Shown: in pieces, positions 32,255 through 40,941 of the stretch | Numbering within the stretch: the stretch's first letter is position 1 | Layout: each line of letters begins with the position of its first letter | Assembly: GCF_000176915.2 (NCBI RefSeq) | Contig: NC_014844.1 | Coordinates: 2,232,001 to 2,296,000 of the forward strand | Source of the DNA: Pseudodesulfovibrio aespoeensis Aspo-2 | Lineage (GTDB): Bacteria; Desulfobacterota; Desulfovibrionia; Desulfovibrionales; Desulfovibrionaceae | DNA: 64,000 bases | Direction: 5' to 3' | Translations under genes and position numbers: made by a program | Notes under the pieces: model-generated | Seen by the model: only the letters and a program-made list of their open reading frames with translations | Told to the model about the DNA's origin: nothing | Database searches by the model: none

Positions 32255-32806
32255 TTATCCGGCTGTGTCAAGCTTGGGTTTGACGTATAATTCGCCCCCA
32301 AAACAGTCGTTGATCACAAGCAGCGGAAAGTCCTTGACCTTCATGGCCCGGATCGCTTCCGGACCCAGTTCGTCAAAGGCGATGACCGTGGATTCGACAA
32401 TGGAATTGGAGAGCAGCGCACCCGCGCCGCCCGTGGCCCCGAAGTAGACGCCCTTGTACTGCTTCATGGCCTCCTTGACCTCGTCGCTGCGCTTGCCCTT
32501 GCCGATAGACGCCTTCATGCCCAGGCTGTGCAGCCTCGGCGCGTAGGTGTCCATGCGATAGCTGGTGGTGGGGCCGGCAGAGCCGATGGGACGGCCCGGA
32601 GGGGCCGGGCTGGGGCCGACGTAGTAGATGGCCGCGCCCTTGAGGTCAAAGGGCAGCTCCTTGCCCGCGTCGAGCAGTTCAATAAGCTTCTTGTGGGCCG
32701 CGTCGCGCGCGGAATAGATGATCCCGTTCAAAAAGACGACATCCCCGGCCCGCAATTGCTCGACATCCGCATCGGTCAGCGGCGTGTTCAACGTGTATTC
32801 AGCCAT
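32255..32806 (-). CDS. Class I fumarate hydratase, beta subunit
   Basis: This 183-aa subunit corresponds to the C-terminal domain of class I (4Fe-4S) fumarases and L(+)-tartrate dehydratase beta. Motifs are LNGIIYSARDAAHKKL, YVGPSPAPPGRPIGSAGPTT, KGVYFGATGGAGALLS and INDCFGGELY. With the alpha subunit it hydrates fumarate to malate. The ATG overlaps the alpha stop (TGATG) and GAGGAGG precedes it. Fumarase is preferred over tartrate dehydratase because frdCAB lies next door. Confidence 0.9.
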   Translation of the reverse strand: MAEYTLNTPLTDADVEQLRAGDVVFLNGIIYSARDAAHKKLIELLDAGKELPFDLKGAAIYYVGPSPAPPGRPIGSAGPTTSYRMDTYAPRLHSLGMKASIGKGKRSDEVKEAMKQYKGVYFGATGGAGALLSNSIVESTVIAFDELGPEAIRAMKVKDFPLLVINDCFGGELYVKPKLDTAG

Positions 32807-33645
32807 CAGAGCACCACCTCCTCGTGACGTTGGGAGTGACACTGCACATTGACCGCCAGCGGCAGGCTCGCCAGATGGCAGGGTTCCATGGCGATCTTGA
32901 CGCCGAGCACCGTGGTCTTGCCGCCAAGGCCCATGGGGCCGATGCCCAGATCGTTGAGCGCGTCCTCAAGCTCCTGCTCCCTGGCGGCGATGTCCGGGTC
33001 GGGATGCGTGTCGTCCAACCGGCGCATGAGCGACTTCTTGGCGATCCTGGCCGCATGGTCAAAGGTGCCGCCGATGCCGATGCCGATGACCGTGGGCGGA
33101 CACGGGTTCGGTCCGGCCTCGGCCACCCGGTTGATGACGAATTTTCTGACGCCCTCCCAGCCCTGGGCCGGGGAGAGCATGGTCACGCGGCTCATGTTCT
33201 CGCTGCCGCCGCCCTTGGCCATGTAGACCAGCTTCAAAGTGTCGCCCGGCACCATGTCAAAGTGGATGATGGCCGGGGTGCCGTCGCCGGTGTTGGCCCG
33301 GGTCAGCGGATGACAGGCCGACTTGCGCAAAAAGCCGTCGGCGTATCCCTTGCGCACGCCCGCGTTGATGGCCTCGCGCAGGTTGCCGCCCACCACACGC
33401 ACACCGTCACCCACCTCGACAAACAATACCGCCAGCCCGCAGTCCTGACACAGGGGCAGCTTGGTGTCCCTGGCCAGATCGGCGTTCTCCAGCAGTTGGC
33501 GCAGGACCTCTTTGGCCGATGCGGATGTCTCCGCAGCCATGGCCTGCTCCAGCTTGGCGCGGACGTCATCGGGCAGCTCGGTGTTGGCCTTGATGCACAT
33601 GGCCGCCACCGCGTCGATCACGTCCCTGACCTGAATCTCTCTCAT
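32806..33645 (-). CDS. Class I fumarate hydratase, alpha subunit
   Basis: This 279-aa catalytic subunit of the two-subunit class I fumarase contains cluster cysteines in PLCQDCGLAVLF, in KSACHPLTRAN and in GPNPCPPTVIGIGIGGT. The oxygen-labile 4Fe-4S cluster activates the substrate hydroxyl. GGGAGG precedes the ATG. It lies downstream of frdCAB on the same strand after a 305-bp palindrome-rich gap, so the pair links fumarate reductase with malate supply. Length and motifs are complete. Confidence 0.92.
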   Translation of the reverse strand: MREIQVRDVIDAVAAMCIKANTELPDDVRAKLEQAMAAETSASAKEVLRQLLENADLARDTKLPLCQDCGLAVLFVEVGDGVRVVGGNLREAINAGVRKGYADGFLRKSACHPLTRANTGDGTPAIIHFDMVPGDTLKLVYMAKGGGSENMSRVTMLSPAQGWEGVRKFVINRVAEAGPNPCPPTVIGIGIGGTFDHAARIAKKSLMRRLDDTHPDPDIAAREQELEDALNDLGIGPMGLGGKTTVLGVKIAMEPCHLASLPLAVNVQCHSQRHEEVVL

Positions 33646-33668
33646 TGTTGCCTCCCTTTGGTGAGAAG

Positions 33669-33722
33669 GCCGGAGGGGAATGCCTCCGGCGGCCAGAGAA
33701 CCTTTTGAAAAAGGTTCTCTGG
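33669..33722. repeat. Palindromic intergenic element, unit 1
   Basis: Two consecutive hairpins occur: GCCGGAGG / CCTCCGGC (33669-33690) and a perfect 12-bp stem CCAGAGAACCTT / AAGGTTCTCTGG (33693-33722). A third hairpin, AAAACGGCG / CGCCGTTTT, follows at 33745-33766. Unit 1 shares its GCCTCCGGCGGCCAG border and following CTTTTTGGCG-type tail with unit 2 in inverted orientation. Confidence 0.75.
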
Positions 33723-33890
33723 ACTCTCCAAAACTTTTTGGCGAAAACGGCGGGGACGCCGTTTTGGGGTTGTTTCATTCATACGCGGGGCGACGAAACT
33801 TCATCGCGCGCCCTCCACGCCGCCGTCCGGCTCTCCCGCCTCCCCTACCCTTCCTGGCGGCGTGGCGCCAAGAAATTCTGGAAGGGGGGT

Positions 33891-33944
33891 CCAGGGGGGA
33901 AACCTCTTTCAAGAGGTTTCCCCCCTGGCCGCCGGAGGCATTAT
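33891..33944. repeat. Palindromic intergenic element, unit 2 (inverted)
   Basis: A perfect 18-bp stem (33891-33908 and 33911-33928, starting CCAGGGGGGAAACC) with a 2-base loop is followed by GCCGCCGGAGGCAT. Its reverse complement aligns with unit 1, but the stem sequence differs while pairing is preserved. It starts 6 bp after the frdB stop and may protect or terminate the frd transcript. The 33646-33950 gap contains no gene that I can support. Confidence 0.75.
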
Positions 33945-33950
33945 TCCAAG

Positions 33951-34688
33951 TTACTTCCTGAATATCCGTTTGAGGGACGTGATGCCCATCTTGCGGCGCA
34001 GGAAGCCGAGCTGGTTTTGCAGCGGCAGATGCTTGGGGCACACGTCCTCGCAGGCCAGCAGGCCCATGCAGCCGAAGATGCCCATGTCGTTGCCGATGAT
34101 CTCATAGTAGTCGGCATCGGTCCGCTGGTCGCGCGGATCGATGAGGAACCGGGCCACGCGGTTGAGGGCCGCCGCGCCGAGGAAGTCCTCACGCAGCCGG
34201 GCCGTGCCGCAGGCAGAGATGCAGCAGCCGCACTCCACACACCGCTCCAGTTCATAGATGCCCACCGCGACCTTGTTGTCCATGCGCTCCTCAAGGGCGG
34301 CGGGATCGAACTCCTTGTCGGTGTGAATCCACGACTCGGTCTTGGTGTACATCTCGCGGAACCAGCTGCCGGTATCTACGGACAGGTCGCCCACCAGCTT
34401 GAAGACCGGCAGGGGCAGCAGCGTGATCTCGCCGGACAGATCCTTGGTCTTGGTGTGGCAGGCCAGGCCGGGGCGGCCATTGATGACCATGCCGCAGGAA
34501 CCGCAGATGCCCGCCCGGCAACAGAAGTCGAATTGCAAGGACGGGTCCTGCTCCTCGCGGATGCGGTTCAGAGCGATGAACAGGGTCATGGAGTCGGTCT
34601 CTTCGAGGACAAACTCCTCCATGTGCGGCGAAGACAACGCGTCCTCGGGATTATAGCGGAATATGTTGAATTTGAGCAGTCTGGACAT
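33951..34688 (-). CDS. frdB: Fumarate reductase iron-sulfur subunit
   Basis: This 245-aa subunit has an N-terminal plant-type [2Fe-2S] domain (FDFCCRAGICGSCGMVINGR with a distal LAC) and a C-terminal domain with CVECGCCISACG and CMGLLACEDVCPK for the 4Fe-4S and 3Fe-4S clusters. It carries electrons from the cytochrome b subunit to the flavoprotein. It lies 3 bp after frdA. The sequence resembles epsilon/delta-type quinol:fumarate reductases more than E. coli FrdB. Confidence 0.93.
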   Translation of the reverse strand: MSRLLKFNIFRYNPEDALSSPHMEEFVLEETDSMTLFIALNRIREEQDPSLQFDFCCRAGICGSCGMVINGRPGLACHTKTKDLSGEITLLPLPVFKLVGDLSVDTGSWFREMYTKTESWIHTDKEFDPAALEERMDNKVAVGIYELERCVECGCCISACGTARLREDFLGAAALNRVARFLIDPRDQRTDADYYEIIGNDMGIFGCMGLLACEDVCPKHLPLQNQLGFLRRKMGITSLKRIFRK

Positions 34689-34691
34689 GGG

Positions 34692-36527
34692 CTATTCCTT
34701 CTTGTCGTCGGCGCTGATGATTTCGGACTTGCCGTAACCGCGGTCTCCGGGCGGGATTTCCACCACGATGGTGGCCGGTTCGTACTCCAGGGTTGGCAGG
34801 GTGTCGTCCGGCTTCTTCCAGTAGGCCAGGGTGCGGGTCAGCCAGTCGCGGTCGTTGCGCGCCTGGAAATCCTCCCGGTTGTGCGAGCCGCGCGACTCGG
34901 TGCGCATGAGCGCGCCGTAGGCGACCATGAGGGCCAGCTTGACCTGCCCTTCGAGCTTGAGGGCTGCGGCCAGCTCGGGATTGACGCCCTTGCCGTCGGA
35001 CCGAAGACCCACGTTCCTGGCCCGGACCAGGGTGTCCTGGAGCGAGGCCACGCATTCCTCCAGCCCCTGCTGGGTGCGGAAGATGTTGGCCCCCTTGTTC
35101 AGCGCGTCCTGCATGGCCGCGCGCACCTTGTAGACGTTCTCGGACCCGTTGGCGCAGCTGACCAGGGCGTCGATGCGCGCCTGCTGGCGGCTCACGGCGT
35201 CGTTGATCAGCGCAGTCTTGAAGATGGTCTCGCACCCCTTGAGGTACTCGGCAATCTTGCGGCCCACGATGCCGCCCGCCACCACGGTCTCGGCCAGGGA
35301 GTTGCCGCCCAACCGGTTGAAGCCGTGCATGTCCCAGCAGGCGGCCTCGCCCGCCGAGAAAAGCCCCTTGAGGCCGTAGGCCGCGCCGTCCCTGTTGGTG
35401 CGCACGCCGCCCATGGAATAGTGCTGGGTGGGCCGCACCGGAATGAGCTGATGGATGGGGTCCACGCCCAGGAAGGAGGTACAGATCTCGTAGACCTCGC
35501 GCAGCTTGCCGGTGATGTGCTCCTCGCCCAGGTGGCGGATGTCGAGCCACAGGTGCTCGCCGTAGGGGCTCTTGACCCCGTGCCCCTCGCGCATGTGGTG
35601 GGTCATCCAGCGGGAGACCACGTCGCGCGAGGCCAGCTCGGCCTTTTCCGGCTCATACACGTCCATGAACCGTTTCTCGTTGACGTCAAGGAGCGTGCCG
35701 CCGTCGCCGCGGCATCCCTCGGTGACCAGGATGTCGGTGGGCACAATGCCCGTGGGGTGGAACTGGACCGCCTCCATGTTGCCCAGGGGCACCACGCCGC
35801 TCTCCACGCACATGGTGTGCGCCCCGCCGTCGCAGATGACCGCGTTGGTGGTGTTGGGATAGATGCGGCCAAACCCGCCCGCCGCGATCATGACCGCCCT
35901 GGCCAGATAGACGCGCAACTCGCCGGTGCGCAGGCAGCGGGCGACCACGCCGGAGCAGGTCTCGCGGTCGTGGATCAGGGCGATGGCCTCGGTCTTGTCG
36001 TGGACCTCGACGCCCATCTGAGCGCAGCGGTTGTCCATTGTGCACATGACCGCATGGCCGGTGCCGTCCGAGGTGTAGCAGGTACGCCACTTGGCCGTGC
36101 CGCCAAAGGAACGGGCCATGATCAGCCCTTCCCTGTCCTCCTTCTCGACCTTCTCGAACTGTTTGCCGCCCTTGTAGTAGATGGACTTGCCCGGCACCAC
36201 GCGGTTCCAGGGCACGCCCCAGTGGGCAAGACGGCGCATCTCGATGGGCGCGGCGTCGGCAAAGAGGCGGGCGACCTCCTGGTCGCAGCCCCAGTCAGAG
36301 CCCTTGACCGTGTCGGCGAAGTGGACGTCGGGACCGTCGCCCTCGCCCATGACACTGTTGCCAAGGGAGGCCTGCATGCCGCCCTGGGCAGCCGAGGAAT
36401 GGGAGCGTCTGGCGGGCACCAGACTCAGACAGATGGCGGAGAAACCGGCGTCGGCAGCCTCGACGGCTGCGCGCTCGCCCGCAAGACCCGCGCCGACAAC
36501 AAGCAAATCGGTGTAGATAGTCTGCAT
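34692..36527 (-). CDS. frdA: Fumarate reductase flavoprotein subunit
   Basis: This 611-aa subunit has an N-terminal FAD-binding motif VVGAGLAGERAAVEA, the covalent FAD histidine in RSHSSAAQGGMQASLGNS, the TVKGSDWGCDQ segment, the substrate-loop HPTG, and the C-terminal SRGSHNREDF arginine region. The wording closely resembles the Wolinella-type quinol:fumarate reductase. It reduces fumarate (or oxidises succinate) at the cytoplasmic face. It is part of frdCAB, with spacings of 13 bp to frdC and 3 bp to frdB. Confidence 0.95.
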   Translation of the reverse strand: MQTIYTDLLVVGAGLAGERAAVEAADAGFSAICLSLVPARRSHSSAAQGGMQASLGNSVMGEGDGPDVHFADTVKGSDWGCDQEVARLFADAAPIEMRRLAHWGVPWNRVVPGKSIYYKGGKQFEKVEKEDREGLIMARSFGGTAKWRTCYTSDGTGHAVMCTMDNRCAQMGVEVHDKTEAIALIHDRETCSGVVARCLRTGELRVYLARAVMIAAGGFGRIYPNTTNAVICDGGAHTMCVESGVVPLGNMEAVQFHPTGIVPTDILVTEGCRGDGGTLLDVNEKRFMDVYEPEKAELASRDVVSRWMTHHMREGHGVKSPYGEHLWLDIRHLGEEHITGKLREVYEICTSFLGVDPIHQLIPVRPTQHYSMGGVRTNRDGAAYGLKGLFSAGEAACWDMHGFNRLGGNSLAETVVAGGIVGRKIAEYLKGCETIFKTALINDAVSRQQARIDALVSCANGSENVYKVRAAMQDALNKGANIFRTQQGLEECVASLQDTLVRARNVGLRSDGKGVNPELAAALKLEGQVKLALMVAYGALMRTESRGSHNREDFQARNDRDWLTRTLAYWKKPDDTLPTLEYEPATIVVEIPPGDRGYGKSEIISADDKKE

Positions 36528-36540
36528 GGCAATTTCTCCG

Positions 36541-37191
36541 TTAGTTGACGCTCAGGAAGAGGAAGCGGATCAGGGTGATCAGGCCGATGGCGATGAACAT
36601 CAGGGTGATGATGTTCTCGCCGCGCTTGAAGCGGGCGCGGTCCACGTCCTTGACGAATCCCCACTTCACGGCGATGCGGTAGAGGCCGATGCCCACGTGC
36701 AGCTCCACCAGGGGCAGCAGGATCAGGTAGAAGACGGCCCAGAACCCCGACTGGATGCGCGCCGCCGACTTGATGGCAGTGATGGGCAGGTCGGTCAGAA
36801 CCACCCACATGTGGATGGCGCCCATGATCAGGATGATCATGGCCGACACGGCCTGGACGATCCACAGCCAGGTGTCGCCATGGTGCAGCATCCGGGCGTG
36901 CTGCCAGATGGTCTTCTGGCCGTCGAAACGGAAGGGAATCTTGCGGGCGGCAAGCACGAAATGGGTCAGGAACAGGAGAAAGACGAGGGGGCCGCCGACC
37001 TGGGCCATGCCGGTGGCTTCGAAGAATTCCGCGATGGCGTCCATGACGCCGGGGCTGATGACGACGCTCGACACCAGTATCATGTGACACCACATGAACA
37101 GGATCAGACCGGCTCCCGAGAGCATCTGGACCCAGTCCATTGCGCCATCCCACTTACCCGTTTTGCCAGCAGGTGCGTAGCTGATGGACAT
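36541..37191 (-). CDS. frdC: Fumarate reductase cytochrome b subunit
   Basis: This 216-aa membrane subunit has five predicted helices and several histidines suited to di-haem ligation: WCHMILVSSVV, LLFLTHFVLAARKI, MLHHGDTWLW, GAIHMWVVL and VELHVGIGLYRIA. It matches the single-subunit diheme cytochrome b of Wolinella-type enzymes, which oxidises menaquinol. GGAGG precedes the start. It is the first gene of frdCAB, with a good promoter candidate upstream. Confidence 0.92.
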   Translation of the reverse strand: MSISYAPAGKTGKWDGAMDWVQMLSGAGLILFMWCHMILVSSVVISPGVMDAIAEFFEATGMAQVGGPLVFLLFLTHFVLAARKIPFRFDGQKTIWQHARMLHHGDTWLWIVQAVSAMIILIMGAIHMWVVLTDLPITAIKSAARIQSGFWAVFYLILLPLVELHVGIGLYRIAVKWGFVKDVDRARFKRGENIITLMFIAIGLITLIRFLFLSVN

Positions 37192-37244
37192 TCAATTCCT
37201 CCGTTGGGTTAAACACACATATTCCCTTGACAAGCAATCGGAAT

Positions 37245-37274
37245 TTTGTAAGCCGGACGCACGTTTCTTGTCAA
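37245..37274 (-). promoter_or_regulatory. Candidate sigma-70 promoter of frdCAB
   Basis: On the minus strand TTGACA (37269-37274) and TACAAA (37245-37250) are 18 bp apart, about 54 bp before the frdC start. The -35 box forms half of an inverted repeat with TTGACAAG at 37227-37234, a possible operator. The rest of 37192-37624 holds upstream regions of frdC and the M16 gene only. Confidence 0.5.
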
Positions 37275-37522
37275 CAATTCCAGAAACCGCACCACAGGGA
37301 AAACCCAGCAATTCCGTGCCATGATAGGACGTAAACCCCCTTGATTGCACGGTCAAACAGGCCAATGGACCAAGAGATATTTTTCACCCGGCCACCGGCC
37401 CGAACCCGGAGCATCGTCAAGCACCTGTTTGAAACCGAAAACCCCGCCCCGGCCCCGGATAGTGGTTTTCATTTGGCCCAGCCTCGGATACATTGCTTGG
37501 CGCTTCCAAGTCATGACGCCAC

Positions 37523-37550
37523 TTGCCTGAGCATTATCCGGTATTACTAT
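37523..37550 (+). promoter_or_regulatory. Candidate promoter of the M16 peptidase gene
   Basis: TTGCCT (37523-37528) and TACTAT (37545-37550) lie 16 bp apart, about 75 bp before the chosen start. Confidence 0.35.
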
Positions 37551-37624
37551 TCCATGAAACGACCGACAGAACCGAAGGCAACCAATCCGACGCCGCCCGC
37601 TGGCGGACGCCACGGGGAAGAAAA

Positions 37625-40309
37625 ATGTTCAAAAAAATCCTGCTATTGGGAGGACTCATCATGGTCCTGACCGGGTGCCAGATGCACACCAACAAGAAAA
37701 ACACAGCAGCAGCCAGGATGCCCGCCCTGCCGTCGCTGGCCGAGCGAGACGCGAGCGAGACCCACATCGTCAGGCTTGAGAACGGACTGACCGTGCTCAT
37801 CCGGCAGGACGACCGGTTCCCGCTGGTCAACGCCCGCCTCTATGTCCATGCGGGCAGCGGCTACGAAACCCCGCAGATCGCGGGCATCAGCCATCTGCTC
37901 GAACACATGGTCTTCAAGGGTACGAAGAAGCGCGGGCCGGGACAGAGCGCCCGCGACATCGAGGCCGTGGGCGGCAGCATGAACGCGGCCACCAGCTTCG
38001 ACTACACGGTCTATTACGTCGAGGTGCCGGACGACCAGTGGTCGCTCGGCCTTGATGTCATCACCGACATGGCCTTCAACGCGGCCATCGACCCGGAGGA
38101 ACTCAGGAGCGAGAAACAGGTCGTGCTCGAAGAGCTGGAACGCGGGGAGGACACCCCTGGCAGCAGGCTGTTCAAGACCCTCCAGGGCATGGTCTGGCAG
38201 GGCAGCACATATGAATGGCCCATCATCGGATACCGCGATACCGTGTCGGCCATGACCGACAAGGACATCCACGCCTATATCGCCGAGAACTACCAGCCCC
38301 AGTCCATGCTCCTGGCCGTGGTCGGCAAGGTCAACCCGGATGAGGTCCTGGCCGAGGCAAGGCGTCTGCTCGGGGGCCTGCGGAACACCCGGCCCGTGTC
38401 GCCGCCCGACACCATCGCCGTGCCCGCCACGGGCAGCGGCCCCAGGGTGACCAAGCTGACCGGCAAGTGGAACAAGGTCTACCTGGGCGCGACCTTCCCC
38501 ATTCCCCAGGGCTCGTCGGCCAAGATCGCCGGGCTGGAGCTGCTGTGCCAGCTCATGGGCGGCGACGATACCTCGCGCCTCTACCGCACCTTCAAATATG
38601 ACAAACAACTGGTGGACGACATCTCCATCTCGCCCCTGTCCCTTGAGCGCGGGGGCATGCTCTACTTGAGCGCCACCCTGGACGCGGACAAGCTCGAGAC
38701 CTTCTGGACCGAACTCATGGCCGAGCTGGCCCGGTTCAATCCCGAGGACTTCACCGACCGCGAGATCGAACGCGCCCGGCTCAACCTGGAGGACTCCCTC
38801 TTCCTGACCAAGGAGACCCTGTCCGGGCTGGCCAGCAAGCTCGGCTACTTCCAGTTTTTCGAGAACGGCGAGCAGGCGGAGCAGAACTACCTCTTTGCCC
38901 TGGGCCAGACAGGACGGGCAGAGCTGAAGGGGCTGTACGACGAGTTCGTGCGCCCGGACCAGCTGGCCGCCTGCATCCTGACGCCCGAAGACACCGCCGT
39001 CACCCCGGAAGCGCTCACGGCGGCCACGCACAAGGCATGGCCCGCCAAGGCCCGCGCCGATGCAAAGCAGCAGGCGGCCACTACCGACGCGGCCCAGCAG
39101 ATCGCCCTGCCCGGCGGCAACACCCTGGTCCTGCTGCCCGACGAGACCCTGCCCTACACCGCCGTGAGCATCTACTGGACGGGCGGCGACGGCGACCTGA
39201 CCCCGGACCAGCAGGGGCTGGCCGCCCTGACGGCCAAGGCGCTCACGCGCGGCACCATGACCATGTCGGCCACCGATATCCAGGACTTCCTGTCCGACCA
39301 CGCGGCCAGCATCGGTTCCAGCGCAGGACGCAACACCTTTGCCCTGGAGGCGAAGTTCCCCACCCGGTTCACGGACAAGGTTCTGCCGCTCCTGCGCGAC
39401 ACCCTGACCGCCCCGGCCTTTGACCAGAGCGAGATCGACCGCGCCCGCCAGGACCAGATCGCGGCCATCAAGCAGCGCGAGGACCAGCCGCTCGGCCTCG
39501 CCTTCCGCCACATCTTCCCCTTCCTGTACAAGACCGGCCCCTACGCCCTGCTCCACCAGGGGACCATAGAGGGCGTGGAGGCCATGACCCAGGCCGACAT
39601 CATGCGCTACTGGGGCAGGCAGTCCATGCACCCCTTTGTCTTTGCCGTGTGCGGCCAGTTCGACAGGCAGGCGATCGAGGAATTCGCCGCCTCTCTGTCC
39701 AGAACCCTGACCGCGCCGGGCAGCGAATACCAGTTTGCCACCCCGGAGTGGAACACCGGACGCGAGATCACCCTGCACCTGCCCGACCGCAGCCAATCGC
39801 ACCTGATCATGGCCTTTCCCGCGCCCGGACGCGACGACCGCGACACCTCGGCCCGGCTGGAACTGCTCAAGGCGATCCTGTCCGGCCAGTCCGGCCTGCT
39901 CTTCCGCGACCTGCGCGACAAGCAGGGTCTGGCCTACTCGGTCACCTCGCTGCTGTGGCAGAGCCACAACACCGGCTTCCTCGGCCTGTACATCGGCACC
40001 CAGCCCGACAAGGTGGACCAGTCCCTGGCAGGTTTCCGCACCATCCTCGCCGACCTTGCGGCCACCCCGCTGCCCGAGGCGGAGCTGGAGCGCGCCCGAA
40101 ACATCCTGACGGGCGACTACTACCAGGAGCACCAATCCCTCATCTCGCGAAGCCGCGAAGCGGCCAGCCTGCTGACCCAGGGCTTTGACCGGGAATACGA
40201 CCAGGACATCATCGAGCGCGCCAAGCTGGTGACGCCCCAGGACATCCGCGAACTGGCCCGCCACTACCTGACCCAGGACAAGGCGTACCTGATGCAGGTG
40301 ACCCCCTGA
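37625..40309 (+). CDS. M16 (pitrilysin) zinc metallopeptidase lipoprotein, two-domain
   Basis: This 894-aa protein begins with a lipoprotein signal (lipobox LTGC, Cys18). A first M16 domain carries the inverted zinc motif H90-LLE-H94 (HLLEHMVFKG), with the distal glutamate near ERGEDTPG. A second, inactive M16 pair spans roughly residues 490-890 (FRDLRDKQGLAYSV). Such full-length proteins degrade peptides in the periplasm. The frame is open 100 bp further up, but the ATG at 37625 gives the signal peptide. It is monocistronic with a terminator downstream. Confidence 0.87.
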   Translation: MFKKILLLGGLIMVLTGCQMHTNKKNTAAARMPALPSLAERDASETHIVRLENGLTVLIRQDDRFPLVNARLYVHAGSGYETPQIAGISHLLEHMVFKGTKKRGPGQSARDIEAVGGSMNAATSFDYTVYYVEVPDDQWSLGLDVITDMAFNAAIDPEELRSEKQVVLEELERGEDTPGSRLFKTLQGMVWQGSTYEWPIIGYRDTVSAMTDKDIHAYIAENYQPQSMLLAVVGKVNPDEVLAEARRLLGGLRNTRPVSPPDTIAVPATGSGPRVTKLTGKWNKVYLGATFPIPQGSSAKIAGLELLCQLMGGDDTSRLYRTFKYDKQLVDDISISPLSLERGGMLYLSATLDADKLETFWTELMAELARFNPEDFTDREIERARLNLEDSLFLTKETLSGLASKLGYFQFFENGEQAEQNYLFALGQTGRAELKGLYDEFVRPDQLAACILTPEDTAVTPEALTAATHKAWPAKARADAKQQAATTDAAQQIALPGGNTLVLLPDETLPYTAVSIYWTGGDGDLTPDQQGLAALTAKALTRGTMTMSATDIQDFLSDHAASIGSSAGRNTFALEAKFPTRFTDKVLPLLRDTLTAPAFDQSEIDRARQDQIAAIKQREDQPLGLAFRHIFPFLYKTGPYALLHQGTIEGVEAMTQADIMRYWGRQSMHPFVFAVCGQFDRQAIEEFAASLSRTLTAPGSEYQFATPEWNTGREITLHLPDRSQSHLIMAFPAPGRDDRDTSARLELLKAILSGQSGLLFRDLRDKQGLAYSVTSLLWQSHNTGFLGLYIGTQPDKVDQSLAGFRTILADLAATPLPEAELERARNILTGDYYQEHQSLISRSREAASLLTQGFDREYDQDIIERAKLVTPQDIRELARHYLTQDKAYLMQVTP

Positions 40310-40332
40310 CGGACGACACACCCGAACTCGGC

Positions 40333-40371
40333 AAATGGCCCGGCCTCCCTCGCGGAGGCCCGGCCATTTCC
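40333..40371 (+). terminator. Terminator of the M16 gene
   Basis: A 16-bp stem starting AAATGGCC with a single C-C mismatch and loop CTCGC closes with GGCCATTT. Confidence 0.8.
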
Positions 40372-40446
40372 GTTGGCCAGGCACCCGGCGGAACAGCTCC
40401 AAACACTTGCCCATGTTCGCAGACTAGGCTACAAAACGTCAGCACA

Positions 40447-40494
40447 GCATTCCAACAACCACATTCGCATTCCGGCAACCGCATTCCAGCAACC
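40447..40494 (+). repeat. Short tandem repeats upstream of ybjQ
   Basis: Three units share the consensus GCATTCCRRCAACC, at 40447-40466 (with a six-base extension), 40467-40480 and 40481-40494. They end 18 bp before the ybjQ start, where a regulator-binding or slippage-prone leader would sit. Confidence 0.6.
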
Positions 40495-40512
40495 GCACCG
40501 GGGGACTGACGC

Positions 40513-40851
40513 ATGGCGCTCATTTTCGGCTCGCCCAAGAAGCAGGGCACCCTCAGGGAAGACGTCAAGAACGACCACCGCCTGACCCTGGCCAAGGACA
40601 TCTACATGGCCGGGAAGCTGAAGATCATGACCACGGAGACCATTCCTGGCCGCGAAATCCAGTCCGCCTTCGGCCTCATCGTCTGCCGCAGCTACGCCTT
40701 TGACAACGCCTTTTACGGCCTCATGGCCCAGGCCATGGATGTCAATGCCGACGCCATCATCGGCTACCGCGAAAACGTGGCCTTCCATCCCGAGGGCGAC
40801 AAATACTACTCCTGCTACGGCACTGCCGTGCGCATGAAAAAGGCCAAGTAG
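40513..40851 (+). CDS. YbjQ/UPF0145 family protein
   Basis: This 112-aa protein has the YbjQ core: MTTETIPGREIQSAFGLIVC (canonical TT.e..G....lG.V.g), then ARR-like RSYAFDNAFYGLM, and a C-terminal strand around ADAIIGYRENVAFHP and YSCYGTAVRM. YbjQ folds as a dodecin-like small pentamer, and its biochemical role remains unclear. It is monocistronic between strong terminators, with tandem repeats in the leader. The usual 'GDAVVGVR' region is recognisable as ADAIIGYR. Confidence 0.78.
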   Translation: MALIFGSPKKQGTLREDVKNDHRLTLAKDIYMAGKLKIMTTETIPGREIQSAFGLIVCRSYAFDNAFYGLMAQAMDVNADAIIGYRENVAFHPEGDKYYSCYGTAVRMKKAK

Positions 40852-40870
40852 GCGGATCGCTTTTTCCCGG

Positions 40871-40918
40871 AGCAGGAAAGCCCGGCCCTGGCATCTGCCA
40901 GGGCCGGGCTTTCCTGCT
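40871..40918. terminator. Perfect 23-bp inverted repeat, bidirectional terminator
   Basis: The arms 40871-40893 (starting AGCAGGAAAGCCCGG) and 40896-40918 are perfectly complementary with a 2-base centre, between the convergent ybjQ and aroC genes. AAAG/CTTT sits inside the stem, so both directions could end here. Confidence 0.8.
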
Positions 40919-40941
40919 CGTACCACTGAAAAAGGTGACCG

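Noticed and set aside
33645-36548. 967-residue open frame on the plus strand opposite frdA/frdB
   Set aside because: It is antisense to three confidently identified fumarate reductase genes, has low-complexity Gly/Val/His/Asp composition typical of GC-rich shadow frames, and has no ribosome-binding site or recognisable motif.
40441-40500. CRISPR-like repeats
   Set aside because: Units are only 14-20 bp with no spacers and no cas genes; called tandem leader repeats instead.
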